NCBI RefSeq assembly: GCF_030817355.1
Contig: NZ_JAUSZH010000001.1
Location: 5,456,501 to 5,520,500 of the forward strand
DNA from: Streptomyces sp. V1I1
GTDB lineage: Bacteria; Actinomycetota; Actinomycetes; Streptomycetales; Streptomycetaceae
DNA length: 64,000 bases
Reading direction: 5' to 3'
Part shown: positions 18,279-26,304 of the stretch, piece after piece
Layout: each line of letters opens with the position of its first letter
Numbering within the stretch: position 1 is the first letter of the stretch
Made by a program: the position numbers and the translations under genes
Notes under the pieces: generated by a model
The model's database searches: none
What the model was told of the DNA's origin: nothing
Seen by the model: the letters and a program-made list of their open reading frames with translations, nothing else

Positions 18279-19633
18279 CCCGTCTGCAGGACCGGTGCGA
18301 CACGGCGCGCGAAACCGTGCACACCGTCGCCGAACTGCTCAGCGACCCGGGCCGGGTGGCCCGTACCAGCGGCCGGGCATTCGCCGATGTGCCCAGCGCG
18401 CTGATGCTCCCCGGCTGGCAGCCGGCATCCGTGCTGCTCGGCCACGCCGGGATCAGCATGCTGCACACCCGCTGCGCCCGCGACGACGCCCGGTGGTCCC
18501 CGGTCGCCCACGCTCACCTGGCCGCGGCTGTCGCAGCGGCCCCGCAGACGGGACCCGCCGCGGCCGGGAACCTCATCCTCCCCGCCCTGCTGCGCGCCGC
18601 CGACACCGGGGGCTACGCACGTCTGCTGGCTCGCAGCGCCGCACTGCACGCCGACTTCACCGAGCACCGCCTCGCCCGCCTCCGGCAACGCCGGAACGAG
18701 CGACCCGGCCTGTCGTACCTGGACTACGACGTGATAGCAGGCCTCGCAGGCCAGGGCCGCGCCCTCATGCTGGCCGCCGACCACGGGGACGAGCAGTGCG
18801 CGCGGGTACTGACGGACGTACTCGGCTTCCTTGTCGCGCTGACCCACCCGCTTGACGTCAACGGCAGTGAGGTGCCCGGCTGGTGGTGCGCCCCGGAAGG
18901 CTATGTGGTCCCCCGGGACCGGGAAGCCTTCCCCGGCGGCGACTTCAACGTCGGCGCCGCCCACGGCATCTGCGGTCCGCTGGCCCTGCTGTCCCTCGCC
19001 CACCTCGCCGGCTATCGCGTGCCGGGCACCCTCGACGCCGTCCGCCGGATCACGGACTGGCTCCGGGAGTGGGCGCGCGTGGACGACCGGGGCGTGTCCT
19101 GGCCGGGGCGCGTCGCCTTCGACGAGGAGACCTCGACCGCGCGGCCTGCCGGGTCCGCTGCCCAGGCGAGTGCCCGGCCGGGCTGGTGCTACGGGACGTC
19201 AGGCATCGCCTGGACCCTCTACCTGGCGGGACAGGTCCTCGCGGACCGTGAGGCTTCCAGCCTGGCCGTCACCGCCATGAAGGGCATCCTGCGCCGGCCG
19301 CTGGACGAGCTGACGGGAGAGGACCCGGGCTTCTGCCACGGCCTGGCCGGTGTGCTCCAGGCGGTCGTGCGCCTGGCAGTGGAGACGAGTGACCCGGAGC
19401 TGTGGCAGGGCGCCGACCGCGCGGCGGACGCACTCGTGTCCGCTCTGCGCCCCGATTCCGCCTTCGGCTACCGCCAAGTGGTCCGATCCGGCGCCGAATT
19501 GACCCGCCTGGACAGCCCCGGCGTGATCGACGGCGCAGCCGGCGTCGCTCTCGTCCTGACCTCCTACGCCGATGCCCGCCGGGGCCGCCTGCTGGGCAAG
19601 GACGCCTGGGACGCGGTGTTCCTCATGAGCTGA
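18275..19633 (+). CDS. lanC: Lanthionine cyclase LanC
   Basis: 452 residues from ATG 18275, which overlaps the lanB stop. LanC catalyses Michael addition of Cys thiols onto Dha/Dhb to form lanthionine rings. Zinc ligands are present: Cys305 in GWCYGTSG and Cys354-His355 in FCHGLAG. The conserved AAHGICG motif carries His230. The length is typical of stand-alone LanC. The operon has no visible LanT exporter, LanP protease or immunity gene on the same strand; it ends in a strong terminator 18 bp downstream. Such functions must be supplied elsewhere, or by the neighbouring secreted protease (speculative). Confidence 0.96.
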   Translation: MTRLQDRCDTARETVHTVAELLSDPGRVARTSGRAFADVPSALMLPGWQPASVLLGHAGISMLHTRCARDDARWSPVAHAHLAAAVAAAPQTGPAAAGNLILPALLRAADTGGYARLLARSAALHADFTEHRLARLRQRRNERPGLSYLDYDVIAGLAGQGRALMLAADHGDEQCARVLTDVLGFLVALTHPLDVNGSEVPGWWCAPEGYVVPRDREAFPGGDFNVGAAHGICGPLALLSLAHLAGYRVPGTLDAVRRITDWLREWARVDDRGVSWPGRVAFDEETSTARPAGSAAQASARPGWCYGTSGIAWTLYLAGQVLADREASSLAVTAMKGILRRPLDELTGEDPGFCHGLAGVLQAVVRLAVETSDPELWQGADRAADALVSALRPDSAFGYRQVVRSGAELTRLDSPGVIDGAAGVALVLTSYADARRGRLLGKDAWDAVFLMS

Positions 19634-19651
19634 CCGGCGTTACCGGCCTGT

Positions 19652-19688
19652 GGGCTTGACCAGGCCGGGCGGCGACCTGGTCAAGCCC
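19652..19688. terminator. Bidirectional hairpin between lanC and the S1 protease gene
   Basis: gggcttgaccagg, an 11-base loop and cctggtcaagccc form a 13-bp perfect stem between two convergent genes. It probably ends both transcripts. There is no clear T-run. Confidence 0.8.
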
Positions 19689-19726
19689 CCGAGAACCCTC
19701 GTACGTCGAGAGCTCTCAGCCGTGCG

Positions 19727-20896
19727 TCAGGCGGTGTGCAGCGTCAGCCCGTACCGCCAGAGGATCTCGTTCACAGGCTGGAACCAGATCTCGCCGCCGC
19801 TGCCGCAGTTGCCCCAGCCGCCGGAGGTCACGCCCTGTGCCTGGTCGCCGCTGATGAACGAGCCCCCGGAGTCGCCGGGTTCGGCGCAGACGTTGGTCCT
19901 GGTCATCTGATGGACCGCGCCCTGGCTGTAGTTGACGGTCTCGTTCTTGCCCAGCACCGTGCCGCAGTGCCAGTGGGTGGTGGACCCGGAGCGGCAGATC
20001 GAGGCGCCTACCGGGGCCTCCGCCGAGCCGCGTACGAGCTGGTCGGGGACGGTGCCCCAGCCCAGCACCACCGGCACGGTCCACCAGCCGTGGCCGATGC
20101 CGACGTAGGCGTAGTCGTCACCGGGGAAGGACGAGCCCTGGAAGGTGCCCATGCCGGAGCCGTCCCAGCCGCGGACGAAGTCGCCGGGCCTGCCGCAGTG
20201 CCCGGCCATGACGAAGCCGCCGTGGACCGAGAAGCCGATGGAGCAGCGGACGTTGCCCGTGTAGTACGGGTCGCCGCCCACGGTTCCGGCGGCGAAGGTG
20301 GCCGGTGCCTGGCCAATGGCCGCTTCGACCCGCACCGGCCCGGCCCAGCGGGCGCGGTCGACGAAGGCCCGGACATCGGCGTCGTCGCGGCGGGATGCGA
20401 CGACGCCGACGACGATCTGGTTGGCCCGCGGGTCGACGTGCCAGCCGCTCACCCCGCGCGGCGCGCCCTGCGCGGAGTGCGCCGCCTGCTGGTCGATGCG
20501 CTCCTTGGCCGCGTCCAGCTCCTTCGCGCTGTGCTGTACGAGCCGGACCGCCGCGCCTGTCCTCCGTACGGCCGAAGCACTGCCGCGACTGGTGACGGCG
20601 ACAGTCAGTCTGCCGGTGGTCGCGTCGAACCAGGAGCCGCCGTACGCGGCGCCCGCGGCCCGTTCCGCCTTTCCCTGGAGGGCGGTTGCTGCCCGCTCCT
20701 GCGCGAGCCGCTCGCGTGCCTGCGGCTCGGTGAGGCCCAAGTCCCGCTGCATGGCGGTCAGCAGACCGGCCGAGAGCCGGGGCTGGGGGGCCGCGGCGGC
20801 GGGGGTGAGCGACGCCCCGCCCCACGCGCCGAGGACGAGCAGCGCGGTCATGCCGATGCGTAATCCGAAGGTGCGTCTCACTGATGTGCGTATCAC
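19727..20896 (-). CDS. Secreted S1-family serine protease with pro-domain (streptogrisin/alpha-lytic type)
   Basis: A 389-residue preproprotein. An N-terminal signal peptide (RRTFGLRIGMTALLVLGAW, ending in an AAAAPQP-like cleavage region) is followed by a pro-domain (about 40-200, with GGSWFDATTGRLTVAVT) that acts as folding chaperone in this family. The mature chymotrypsin-fold domain has the triad His (VMAGHCG), Asp (GDDYAYVGI) and Ser (EPGDSGGS), with paired Cys residues. It is convergent with lanC, so not in the lanthipeptide operon. Two LacI-type operator-like palindromes lie upstream (20949-20960, 21075-21092). General extracellular proteolysis is the default role; processing of the lanthipeptide leader is only a possibility. 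Confidence 0.93.
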   Translation of the reverse strand: MIRTSVRRTFGLRIGMTALLVLGAWGGASLTPAAAAPQPRLSAGLLTAMQRDLGLTEPQARERLAQERAATALQGKAERAAGAAYGGSWFDATTGRLTVAVTSRGSASAVRRTGAAVRLVQHSAKELDAAKERIDQQAAHSAQGAPRGVSGWHVDPRANQIVVGVVASRRDDADVRAFVDRARWAGPVRVEAAIGQAPATFAAGTVGGDPYYTGNVRCSIGFSVHGGFVMAGHCGRPGDFVRGWDGSGMGTFQGSSFPGDDYAYVGIGHGWWTVPVVLGWGTVPDQLVRGSAEAPVGASICRSGSTTHWHCGTVLGKNETVNYSQGAVHQMTRTNVCAEPGDSGGSFISGDQAQGVTSGGWGNCGSGGEIWFQPVNEILWRYGLTLHTA

Positions 20897-20948
20897 TGTG
20901 GTGAACCCTTCTGTCGTTTCCTGTGGGTTGATGGCAAGTCAGTCTTCC

Positions 20949-20960
20949 GAGAGCGCTCTC
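20949..20960. promoter_or_regulatory. Palindrome GAGAGCGCTCTC, LacI-family operator-like
   Basis: A perfect 12-bp palindrome 53 bp upstream of the protease start. The xGAGAGCGCTCTCx form is typical of operators bound by LacI-family sugar regulators in actinomycetes. No LacI gene is present in the window, so the regulator is unknown. Confidence 0.5.
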
Positions 20961-21074
20961 AGAACGCTGCGCGACGCACCCCGTAGAGGCTGCTCGTAGG
21001 GGCTGTTAGACCCCCGGCAGGGACGGTGGAGACTCCATCGGAGGAGCCACCATGGGTGGGAACTGGCCCTGCGT

Positions 21075-21092
21075 CTTGGCAACGTTGTCAAG
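21075..21092. promoter_or_regulatory. Near-perfect palindrome CTTGGCAACGTTGTCAAG, LacI-family operator-like
   Basis: An 18-bp palindrome with one mismatched pair around the CAACGTTG core, as in many LacI/GalR-type operators. It lies at the decayed 3' end of the Tat-signal remnant and about 180 bp upstream of the protease start. A second CAACGTTG core occurs at 21354-21361, upstream of the remnant's ATG. Confidence 0.5.
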
Positions 21093-21279
21093 ATGGATGG
21101 AGCTGCCTGGCCGGCCAGCCGCGAGCCGTGATGCTGCCGGGCGCCAGCAGGGAGACGGGAGGTATGAGAGCCGCTCGCTTCGGCACCGCGGCGGCGTCGA
21201 GGGCGGCGTGGCCGGTGAGCGCGACGGGGCCGAGGGCGAGGGCGGCCGTCTGGAGGAAGTGGCGTCGGTTGAGCGGCAT
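21088..21279 (-). pseudogene. 5' remnant of a Tat-exported protein gene
   Basis: A 63-residue ORF starting MPLNRRHFLQTAALALGPVA: a textbook twin-arginine signal peptide (NRRHFLQ plus hydrophobic stretch), followed by LLAPGSITARGWPARQL, then an abrupt stop. The segment after the signal resembles the beginning of secreted glycoside-hydrolase-like proteins (weak recognition). At the stop there is a tandem ccatccat; removing 4 bp would open the frame for about 25 more codons, but nothing resembling a full enzyme follows. I read this as a truncated, non-functional gene. It could still be expressed as a small exported peptide. Confidence 0.55.
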
Positions 21280-21687
21280 GGGGGGGCGCTCCTGCCGTTG
21301 ACCTCGGGGGGACGGGGGCTTGGGCTTGCGCGTGTACGCCGATGAGCCGTCTGCAACGTTGAAGGGAGGGGCAGTTGGCATGACAGCACAGGCCTCAGCC
21401 TCTGTCCAGATGCATGACAAATCGGGGGCGGGCGAGGGCCTCGCGGTAGCCATCGCGCTGCTGGTTCTTCCCGCGTCTGCGGAGAAGGGGCGGCCGATGA
21501 GCGCGGTTAGCGCCGTCTCCACCGCGACAGCGTCCGCGTTCGCCGCCCCCCACCCGATGGGTGGTCACCCCGGCCGAGAGACCGCCGGCCATACCGGCAG
21601 CCAAGAGGCCGGGGAGACCACCTCCCGGATTTCCGCCAGAGGGTGGATCGACTGACGGGTGGTCGGAGCGTTCCGGGCGGCAGCCCC
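21280..21687. other. Intergenic stretch without a supported gene
   Basis: About 400 bp between the Tat remnant and the prenyl synthase stop. Apart from the CAACGTTG core at 21354-21361 (possible LacI-type operator of the remnant) I see no RNA gene, hairpin terminator or convincing ORF. Short open frames on both strands lack family features. Confidence 0.6.
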
Positions 21688-22818
21688 TCACATTCTTCGT
21701 GTGATGAGAAAGGGAAGCAGCGTGAGGATTTCGCCGACAGCCGTCGGCGCCAGCGGGACGCTGTGCAAGCAGGCGGAGGCAATGTCAAGGTGGCGACTGG
21801 CCTCGTCCAGGGTGGCGGAGCGCCCGCCGGCTTCCTCGATGAGTTCCGCGGCGTGGCGGACAGTGACCTCGTCCAGCGCAGACGGAGATTCCAGGAGCGC
21901 GGTGAGGCGCGGGGCGGCAGGGCTGTTCGTGGTCAGTGCGGCGAGGACGGGGAAGGTCTTCTTCCTCCGGCGCAGATCACTGTGAACAGGTTTGCCGGTG
22001 ACTTCGGGGTCTCCCCACATGCCGAGCAGGTCGTCGACCGCCTGGAATGCCACGCCGAGGTGCTGCCCTGCCTGGGCGAGGGCGGTGACGGTGGACGACG
22101 GAGCTCCGGCGAGTACGGCGCCCAAGGCGGCGGCGCAGCCCAGGAGGGCACCGGTCTTGTGGTCCGCCATGGACCGATACTCGTGCAACTGCACGGCATG
22201 CGGGCCTGTCCAGGGGCGGGCTTCGAAGAGCAGGTCCTCCGCCTGACCGTGTACCAGATTGTTCAATGCCTCGGACAACTTCCGTATCGCGGCGCCACTG
22301 TTGGCGTTCTGCGATGTGGCCAGCGTTTCCAGGGCGAGGGCGAACAACGCGTCTCCTGCGAGAACCGCAGGCCCGGTGCCGTACGCCTTCCATACGGTCT
22401 CCCGCTGCCGACGCGTTTCGTCGCCGTCCATGATGTCGTCGTGCAGGAGCGAGAAGGTGTGGATCAGCTCTACGGCCACCGCGCCGGCGACGGCGCTCTC
22501 GCCGGGCGAGCCTGCGGCTTCGGCGCAGAGCACGGTGAGGGCCTGGCGAACGCCTTTGCCATGAGCACCGGATCCGGGCTTGCCGCCCACCTCGCACCAG
22601 CCCAGGGAGAACGCGGCCATCTCGCGGGGCCAGGGGTGGAGGCGTTCAATGGCCGCGGCCAGGGCCGGCCGCACGAGTTCCCGGCAGCGGGCGAGGATCT
22701 GCGGTGCTGTCGGCTGTGGCGCGGTCGGGTGCGGTGCGGTCGACCGCGGTGCCGTCGAGTGCGGTGCCGTCGACTGCGGTGCTGCCTTCACGTCGCTGGC
22801 CGCCATTGGCAGGGTCAT
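21688..22818 (-). CDS. Polyprenyl (geranylgeranyl-type) diphosphate synthase
   Basis: 376 residues. It condenses isopentenyl diphosphate with allylic diphosphates. Seen: the first Asp-rich motif LLHDDIMDGDETRR, the KTGALLG motif, and the second region AVDDLLGMWGDPEVTGKP followed by DLRRRKKT, the pattern of actinobacterial CrtE/IdsA-like synthases. The N-terminus has a low-complexity STAPx repeat (five 5-residue units) not found in the catalytic fold. ATG 22818 overlaps the TPR gene stop by 4 bp. No terpene cyclase, phytoene synthase or encapsulin gene is adjacent, so chain length and end product are unknown. It may be a leftover of a terpenoid cluster or supply a prenyl donor. Confidence 0.93.
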   Translation of the reverse strand: MTLPMAASDVKAAPQSTAPHSTAPRSTAPHPTAPQPTAPQILARCRELVRPALAAAIERLHPWPREMAAFSLGWCEVGGKPGSGAHGKGVRQALTVLCAEAAGSPGESAVAGAVAVELIHTFSLLHDDIMDGDETRRQRETVWKAYGTGPAVLAGDALFALALETLATSQNANSGAAIRKLSEALNNLVHGQAEDLLFEARPWTGPHAVQLHEYRSMADHKTGALLGCAAALGAVLAGAPSSTVTALAQAGQHLGVAFQAVDDLLGMWGDPEVTGKPVHSDLRRRKKTFPVLAALTTNSPAAPRLTALLESPSALDEVTVRHAAELIEEAGGRSATLDEASRHLDIASACLHSVPLAPTAVGEILTLLPFLITRRM

Positions 22819-23879
22819 CGCAGACCGCCCCTCTTGCCCATCCCGGGGGATGTGGGCGGTATTCCGAGGTCGGCCCGGGCCTTGTCGGCCATGTCGCGGG
22901 CATGGTGCAGACCGATCCGGTCGAGGTCGAGGCGCAACTCGTCCAGATCCGCGGCCGTCTCCGCCTGGTCCCGCCCTAGATGGGCGAGTGTCTTGACCAG
23001 CCCCAGTCGGGCCAGCGCCTCGCCACGCGGCTCGCTGATGGCGCGGAACTCCGCCAAGGTCTGTTCGTACGCCTGCTGAGCCTCCTCGTAACGGCGGGCG
23101 CGGAAGAGCACGTTGCCGCGCATCTTGTGGTTGTAGGCCAGAGCACTGGTCAAGTGCATCTCCTGGCAGATGAGTTCCGCTTCGGAGAGCAGACCCAGGG
23201 CGCGATCGGGCTCGTCGTCCCGTGCGGACACGATGTCGGCGATGCCGCGCAGTGCCCACGCCCGGCCCCGCCTGTCGTCTGCCTTCTCGGCTATCTCAGC
23301 CGCTTCTTCGAACATGGCGAGTGCGGTGTCGTACGAGCCGGTGTTCCGGTGTATTTGCGCGATGCCCTCCAGTGCCCACACTGTGTGCCGGGCCTCGCCG
23401 CGCCGCCGGGCCTCGGCGAGCAACTGCTCGTGAAGGACGCGGACGGCCTCGTAGTCACCCTGGATCCGGCCGGTCTCCGCCATCCCCGCGAGCGAGTAGC
23501 CCCGGGCTACGACGTCACCACCGCGCTCGCCCATTTCGGCGGCGAGCCCGAGCAGGCGGCGGGCCAGAGCCAGGGCGCCCCGCTGACGGGCCAGCGTGCC
23601 GCCGCTCCACAGCGCCCATGCCATCGCCCCCAGGTCACCGACCGAGCGCGCGGTGCGGTAACTCGCCTTCCATGCCCGATCGGCCTCCTTGACGTGACCC
23701 AGGCGGCGATGTGCTTCCGCGACGGCAAGCCCGGACCGCGCGACCTCCTGCAGGGAACCCGAGAGCTTGGCCTCCCGCAACTGCTCGGTCCCCTTGGCCA
23801 GTACGTCGGCCAAGGAGGCGTTCACCGACATTGATTGGAGGGCGCCTTGATATTCGGCGGCGAAGGCCTTGCTGTACAT
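22815..23879 (-). CDS. Tetratricopeptide-repeat protein
   Basis: About 354 residues from ATG 23879, which has an AAAGG SD; ATG 23918 upstream has none. The protein is almost entirely helical TPR-like units (e.g. WALEGIAQIHRNTGSYDTAL, AWALRGIADIVSARDDEPDRAL, AYNHKMRGNVLFRARRYEEA), without catalytic motifs or a DNA-binding domain. It is the first gene of a two-gene operon with the prenyl diphosphate synthase (ATGA overlap), so a scaffold or regulatory partner role for that enzyme is plausible but unproven. A strong inverted repeat 115 bp upstream probably controls the operon. Confidence 0.85.
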   Translation of the reverse strand: MYSKAFAAEYQGALQSMSVNASLADVLAKGTEQLREAKLSGSLQEVARSGLAVAEAHRRLGHVKEADRAWKASYRTARSVGDLGAMAWALWSGGTLARQRGALALARRLLGLAAEMGERGGDVVARGYSLAGMAETGRIQGDYEAVRVLHEQLLAEARRRGEARHTVWALEGIAQIHRNTGSYDTALAMFEEAAEIAEKADDRRGRAWALRGIADIVSARDDEPDRALGLLSEAELICQEMHLTSALAYNHKMRGNVLFRARRYEEAQQAYEQTLAEFRAISEPRGEALARLGLVKTLAHLGRDQAETAADLDELRLDLDRIGLHHARDMADKARADLGIPPTSPGMGKRGGLR

Positions 23880-23993
23880 GGGTGCCTTTCTGCTTTCCGG
23901 GCTCTGGCCAGGGGGCATGAGAGTTCGTGAGCGAGCAGGTCAGAAGGGGGTGGTCGTTGCAGAGGACTTGATGAGGCAGGCGACTATACACAG

Positions 23994-24018
23994 CGTCTAT
24001 ACATGCAGTGTATAGACG
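23994..24018. promoter_or_regulatory. Inverted repeat CGTCTATAC-N7-GTATAGACG, probable operator
   Basis: Two exact 9-bp arms separated by atgcagt, with a further half-site ctatacac at 23984-23991. It sits just upstream of the TPR/prenyl synthase operon. AT-rich TATAC/GTATA half-sites in GC-rich DNA are typical of GntR-like operators. No regulator gene lies next to it. The ctataca/tgtatag elements may also overlap the -10 box. Confidence 0.6.
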
Positions 24019-24569
24019 ACTGGTACGGGAGGCGGAAACCCCTGCCGGCACCCCGCTTCGCTGCCTACGGGGGCCTGAAGGGGTGCCTGCAGACACCCGC
24101 TCCAACGCTTGCCGTTGATCAAGACGTCGATCGTGCTCTTTGCGTTGCTTCCCAATGCGAACGGAAGGTTCCGCACGGCGAATCGCCCGCGCCCCCAGTC
24201 ATGAGGAGCCCTGGTCAACTCGGCCGCGCCCTCGCCTCGGCGGGTTCGAGGTGGAACCGGAGACGCTGCCAGGGGTTCAAGGCGCCGCGGCGGCGCGCTG
24301 CCGAGTTCCCCCCGTGCGCCGACTGTCAAATTCCGGAGACTAGCCCAAAAGTAGACATGTCGCCCGCGGCTCGATACGGTCGAATTGCTGGCGCCCCTGC
24401 CAGGGGCTCGCCAAGCAGAGCAGCTGGCGCCACGGCAGAATGCAACGGTCGCAAGGGCGCCTCACTCTTGCTAGTGAGAATTCCAGCCTGCTCCACTGCG
24501 GCATCGCAATCTCACCCGACCCAGACGAGCGCCCCCTGCGCACACCTCTCTCCGGGAAATGGGACAACT
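24019..24569. other. Intergenic stretch without a supported gene
   Basis: About 550 bp between the palindromic operator and the secreted repeat protein. A small inverted repeat (ctcact-cttgct-agtgag, 24461-24478) is the only local structure noted. The plus frame is open through most of this region and continuous with the downstream gene, but it has no signal peptide or family feature before ATG 24570, so I do not annotate it. Confidence 0.55.
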
Positions 24570-25004
24570 ATGCGCGCGACACGATATCTCGCACTAGCCC
24601 TAAGCCCCATGGTCGCAGCGGCAACCCTGACACTCGCGCCGGCGGTGATGGCGCAGGGAGTGGCTGCCAACCATCCTTCAGTGACCGCGGAACAGGATAG
24701 GGCGCTGACGGCGGGAAGTGCGCAGCTCGCGCTGACGCCGGCGCCGACGCCAACGAAGAAGATAACGAAGAAGCCGACGTCGACGACGACGAAGAAGACG
24801 ACGAAGAAGCCGACGTCGACGATGACGAAGAAGACGACAAAGAGGCCGACGTCGACGATGACGAAGAAGACGACAAAGAGGCCGACGTCAACGATGACGA
24901 AGAAGACGACGAAGAGGCCGACGTCAACGATGACGAAGAAGACGACGAAGAAGCCGACGTCGACGACGACGAAGAAGACGACAAAGACGCCGACGCCGCA
25001 TTAG
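24570..25004 (+). CDS. Secreted Lys/Thr/Pro-rich repeat protein
   Basis: 144 residues from ATG 24570 (weak SD GGGAC). Residues 1-28 form a signal peptide (MRATRYLALALSPMVAAATL, then an AVMAQ cleavage region). After about 35 ordinary residues comes a 72-residue block of six 12-residue repeats, consensus K(K/R)PTST(T/M)TKKTT, ending TPTPH. The mature protein is strongly basic and low in complexity. It could bind anionic polymers (teichoic acids, DNA, extracellular matrix) or be O-glycosylated; none of this is shown. No membrane anchor or sortase signal follows. Function unknown. Confidence 0.75.
   Translation: MRATRYLALALSPMVAAATLTLAPAVMAQGVAANHPSVTAEQDRALTAGSAQLALTPAPTPTKKITKKPTSTTTKKTTKKPTSTMTKKTTKRPTSTMTKKTTKRPTSTMTKKTTKRPTSTMTKKTTKKPTSTTTKKTTKTPTPH
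24768..24983 (+). repeat. Six tandem 36-bp coding repeats
   Basis: Six contiguous 36-bp units built from aagaagccgacgtcgacgac-like sequence, differing by few bases, encode the 12-residue repeats of the secreted protein. Head-to-tail arrangement without spacers rules out a CRISPR array. Confidence 0.95.
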
Positions 25005-25098
25005 AAGACCGGCGCCGAGCGGCTCGCCGAACTAGGTCCTGGGGCCTTGCGAAACGCCTCCCAAGGAGTGCGAGGGTCCCGGGCGGGAATGCCGGGAG

Positions 25099-25272
25099 GT
25101 GTACGGCCTGCCTCGCGCCTGCATCACGAAGTGGCTCAACGAAACGGAGCGCCGCCGACACAGGCTGTGGGACAAGTGCCAGGTCCGGTCTTGCGCGCGG
25201 GTGCCCGGGCGCATCTCGGACCTGAAGGCGCTCATCGAGGCCGGAACGACCTGCCGGATCCCCGTGAGGTAG
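25099..25272 (+). pseudogene. Fragment of an unidentified protein with an HTH-like segment
   Basis: A 57-codon open stretch, VYGLPRACITKWLNETERRR at its start, ending GRISDLKALIEAGTTCRIPV and a stop. It reads like real protein rather than a shadow: a helix-turn-helix-like segment, a WDKCQVRSC motif and balanced composition. It has no plausible start (only GTG directly behind GGGAGG). I treat it as the 3' remnant of a mobile-element or regulatory gene; family not recognised. Confidence 0.3.
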
Positions 25273-25320
25273 AGCCGGCCGAGGCCCCGCGAGACTTCAC
25301 CGCGTATTCTCCGCGGCCCC

Positions 25321-25377
25321 GCAGAAACCCGGTGACAGCCAGACAGTGCTGGACCCACCTCGTGATCATCGGGAGCG
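25321..25377. repeat. Copy A of an imperfect ~55-bp direct repeat
   Basis: gcagaaacccgg...ggacccac..cgtgatca recurs at 27034-27090 in the same orientation with several mismatches and short indels. Copy B is about 100 bp from the 3' end of tRNA-Arg. It may mark an old insertion boundary or simply be a shared intergenic sequence. Confidence 0.5.
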
Positions 25378-25413
25378 GTCCGGCGCCTACGGTGTCCGCT
25401 ACGTCGGCCCCGG

Positions 25414-25803
25414 TCAGCGAGGGCGGGCCGCGGCACAGCGCACGCAGGTGCTCGCCGCCGGGCGCACCTCCAGACGTTCCGCCGGGATCGGCTCGCCGCA
25501 CCCCTCGCAACGCCCGTAGTCGCCTCGCTCCAGCCGTTCCAGTGCCCGATCCAGATCCGCCAGGTGGTCGCGCGTCTGTGCCAGCAACGCGGCGACATGG
25601 GCCCGCTCGAAGGCGGTGCTCGACCCCTCCGGGTCGTGCTCGTCGTCGATCGCCACCAGGGCATTGGCCTCGACGATCCCGTCGAAGTCACGCCTCAATG
25701 CCGCGATCTGCGCGCTCGTGCTGGCACGGTCGGCCGCCAGCCGCTCGCGGACGGACTCGCGCTCGATCGGGGGGAAATCGGCATCAGGGGACGAATCACT
25801 CAT
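25414..25803 (-). CDS. TraR/DksA-family zinc-finger protein
   Basis: About 129 residues. An N-terminal helical (coiled-coil) region (ERESVRERLAADRASTSAQI onward) is followed by a C-terminal C4 zinc finger, CEGCGEPIPAERLEVRP...CVRC, typical of the DksA/TraR C-terminal domain. These proteins bind in the RNA polymerase secondary channel and modulate transcription. The coiled-coil tip residues of true DksA are not evident, so a generic family member is the safer call. Start could be ATG 25803 or GTG 25833. It lies alone in an accessory region. Confidence 0.85.
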   Translation of the reverse strand: MSDSSPDADFPPIERESVRERLAADRASTSAQIAALRRDFDGIVEANALVAIDDEHDPEGSSTAFERAHVAALLAQTRDHLADLDRALERLERGDYGRCEGCGEPIPAERLEVRPAASTCVRCAAARPR

Positions 25804-25918
25804 CAAGACGACAACATCAGCATTCAGGTTCACATTCCGCGCACCCCGCGCCTTGGGTGTCAGTCACGATCGCCGAAAAACGGCCGCGCCTGCCAATGTG
25901 GGGTGCCACGACCAGCGT

Positions 25919-26206
25919 CTATCGCTTCTGAGCCCTGTATCGCTTGAGAAGGTCGGTGATCTTCTCGTAGTTCGCATCGCCGTTCAGCTCGACGAGGAGA
26001 TCATCAGGACAGAGTTGGTAGTGGTCACCCCACCACCGACGCCCCCTGTTGTCCCAGATTCGGTAGCCGCCCGGTACACCTCTGGCCACGTACCGCCTCC
26101 TACTCACAAGTGCACCCTGATGCGGTCGCTGCTGTCGCCTTCCTGCACGTCTCTCCTGAGGCCTTTCTTCAATGCCCTGGGTCTTACGGGCGAGCTTGGC
26201 CGCCAC
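25919..26206 (-). CDS. Small basic hypothetical protein
   Basis: 95 residues if GTG 26206 is used. The N-terminal half is Arg-rich and low in complexity. The C-terminal half (GGYRIWDNRGRRWWGDHYQL, then CPDDLLVELNGDANYEKITD) looks like a folded domain with several Trp. I do not recognise the family. The true start may be further downstream (about residue 35). No neighbour suggests a role. Confidence 0.5.
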   Translation of the reverse strand: MAAKLARKTQGIEERPQERRAGRRQQRPHQGALVSRRRYVARGVPGGYRIWDNRGRRWWGDHYQLCPDDLLVELNGDANYEKITDLLKRYRAQKR

Positions 26207-26304
26207 CGCTTTCGGTGTTCCGGGAGTGGGCCGACGGTTCCTGATTGTTCGTCATAGGTCATCCTTGGCCGCTGTCGAGCGACCTCGGACGGCCCAGAGA
26301 CGGC

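Noticed and set aside
24003..24569. 189-codon upstream extension of the Lys/Thr repeat protein
   Set aside because: It would bury the signal peptide internally and starts inside the palindromic operator; no homology-like features.
24768..24983. Regular 36-bp repeats resembling a CRISPR array
   Set aside because: Units are directly adjacent without spacers, are in frame and encode a repeat protein; no cas genes.
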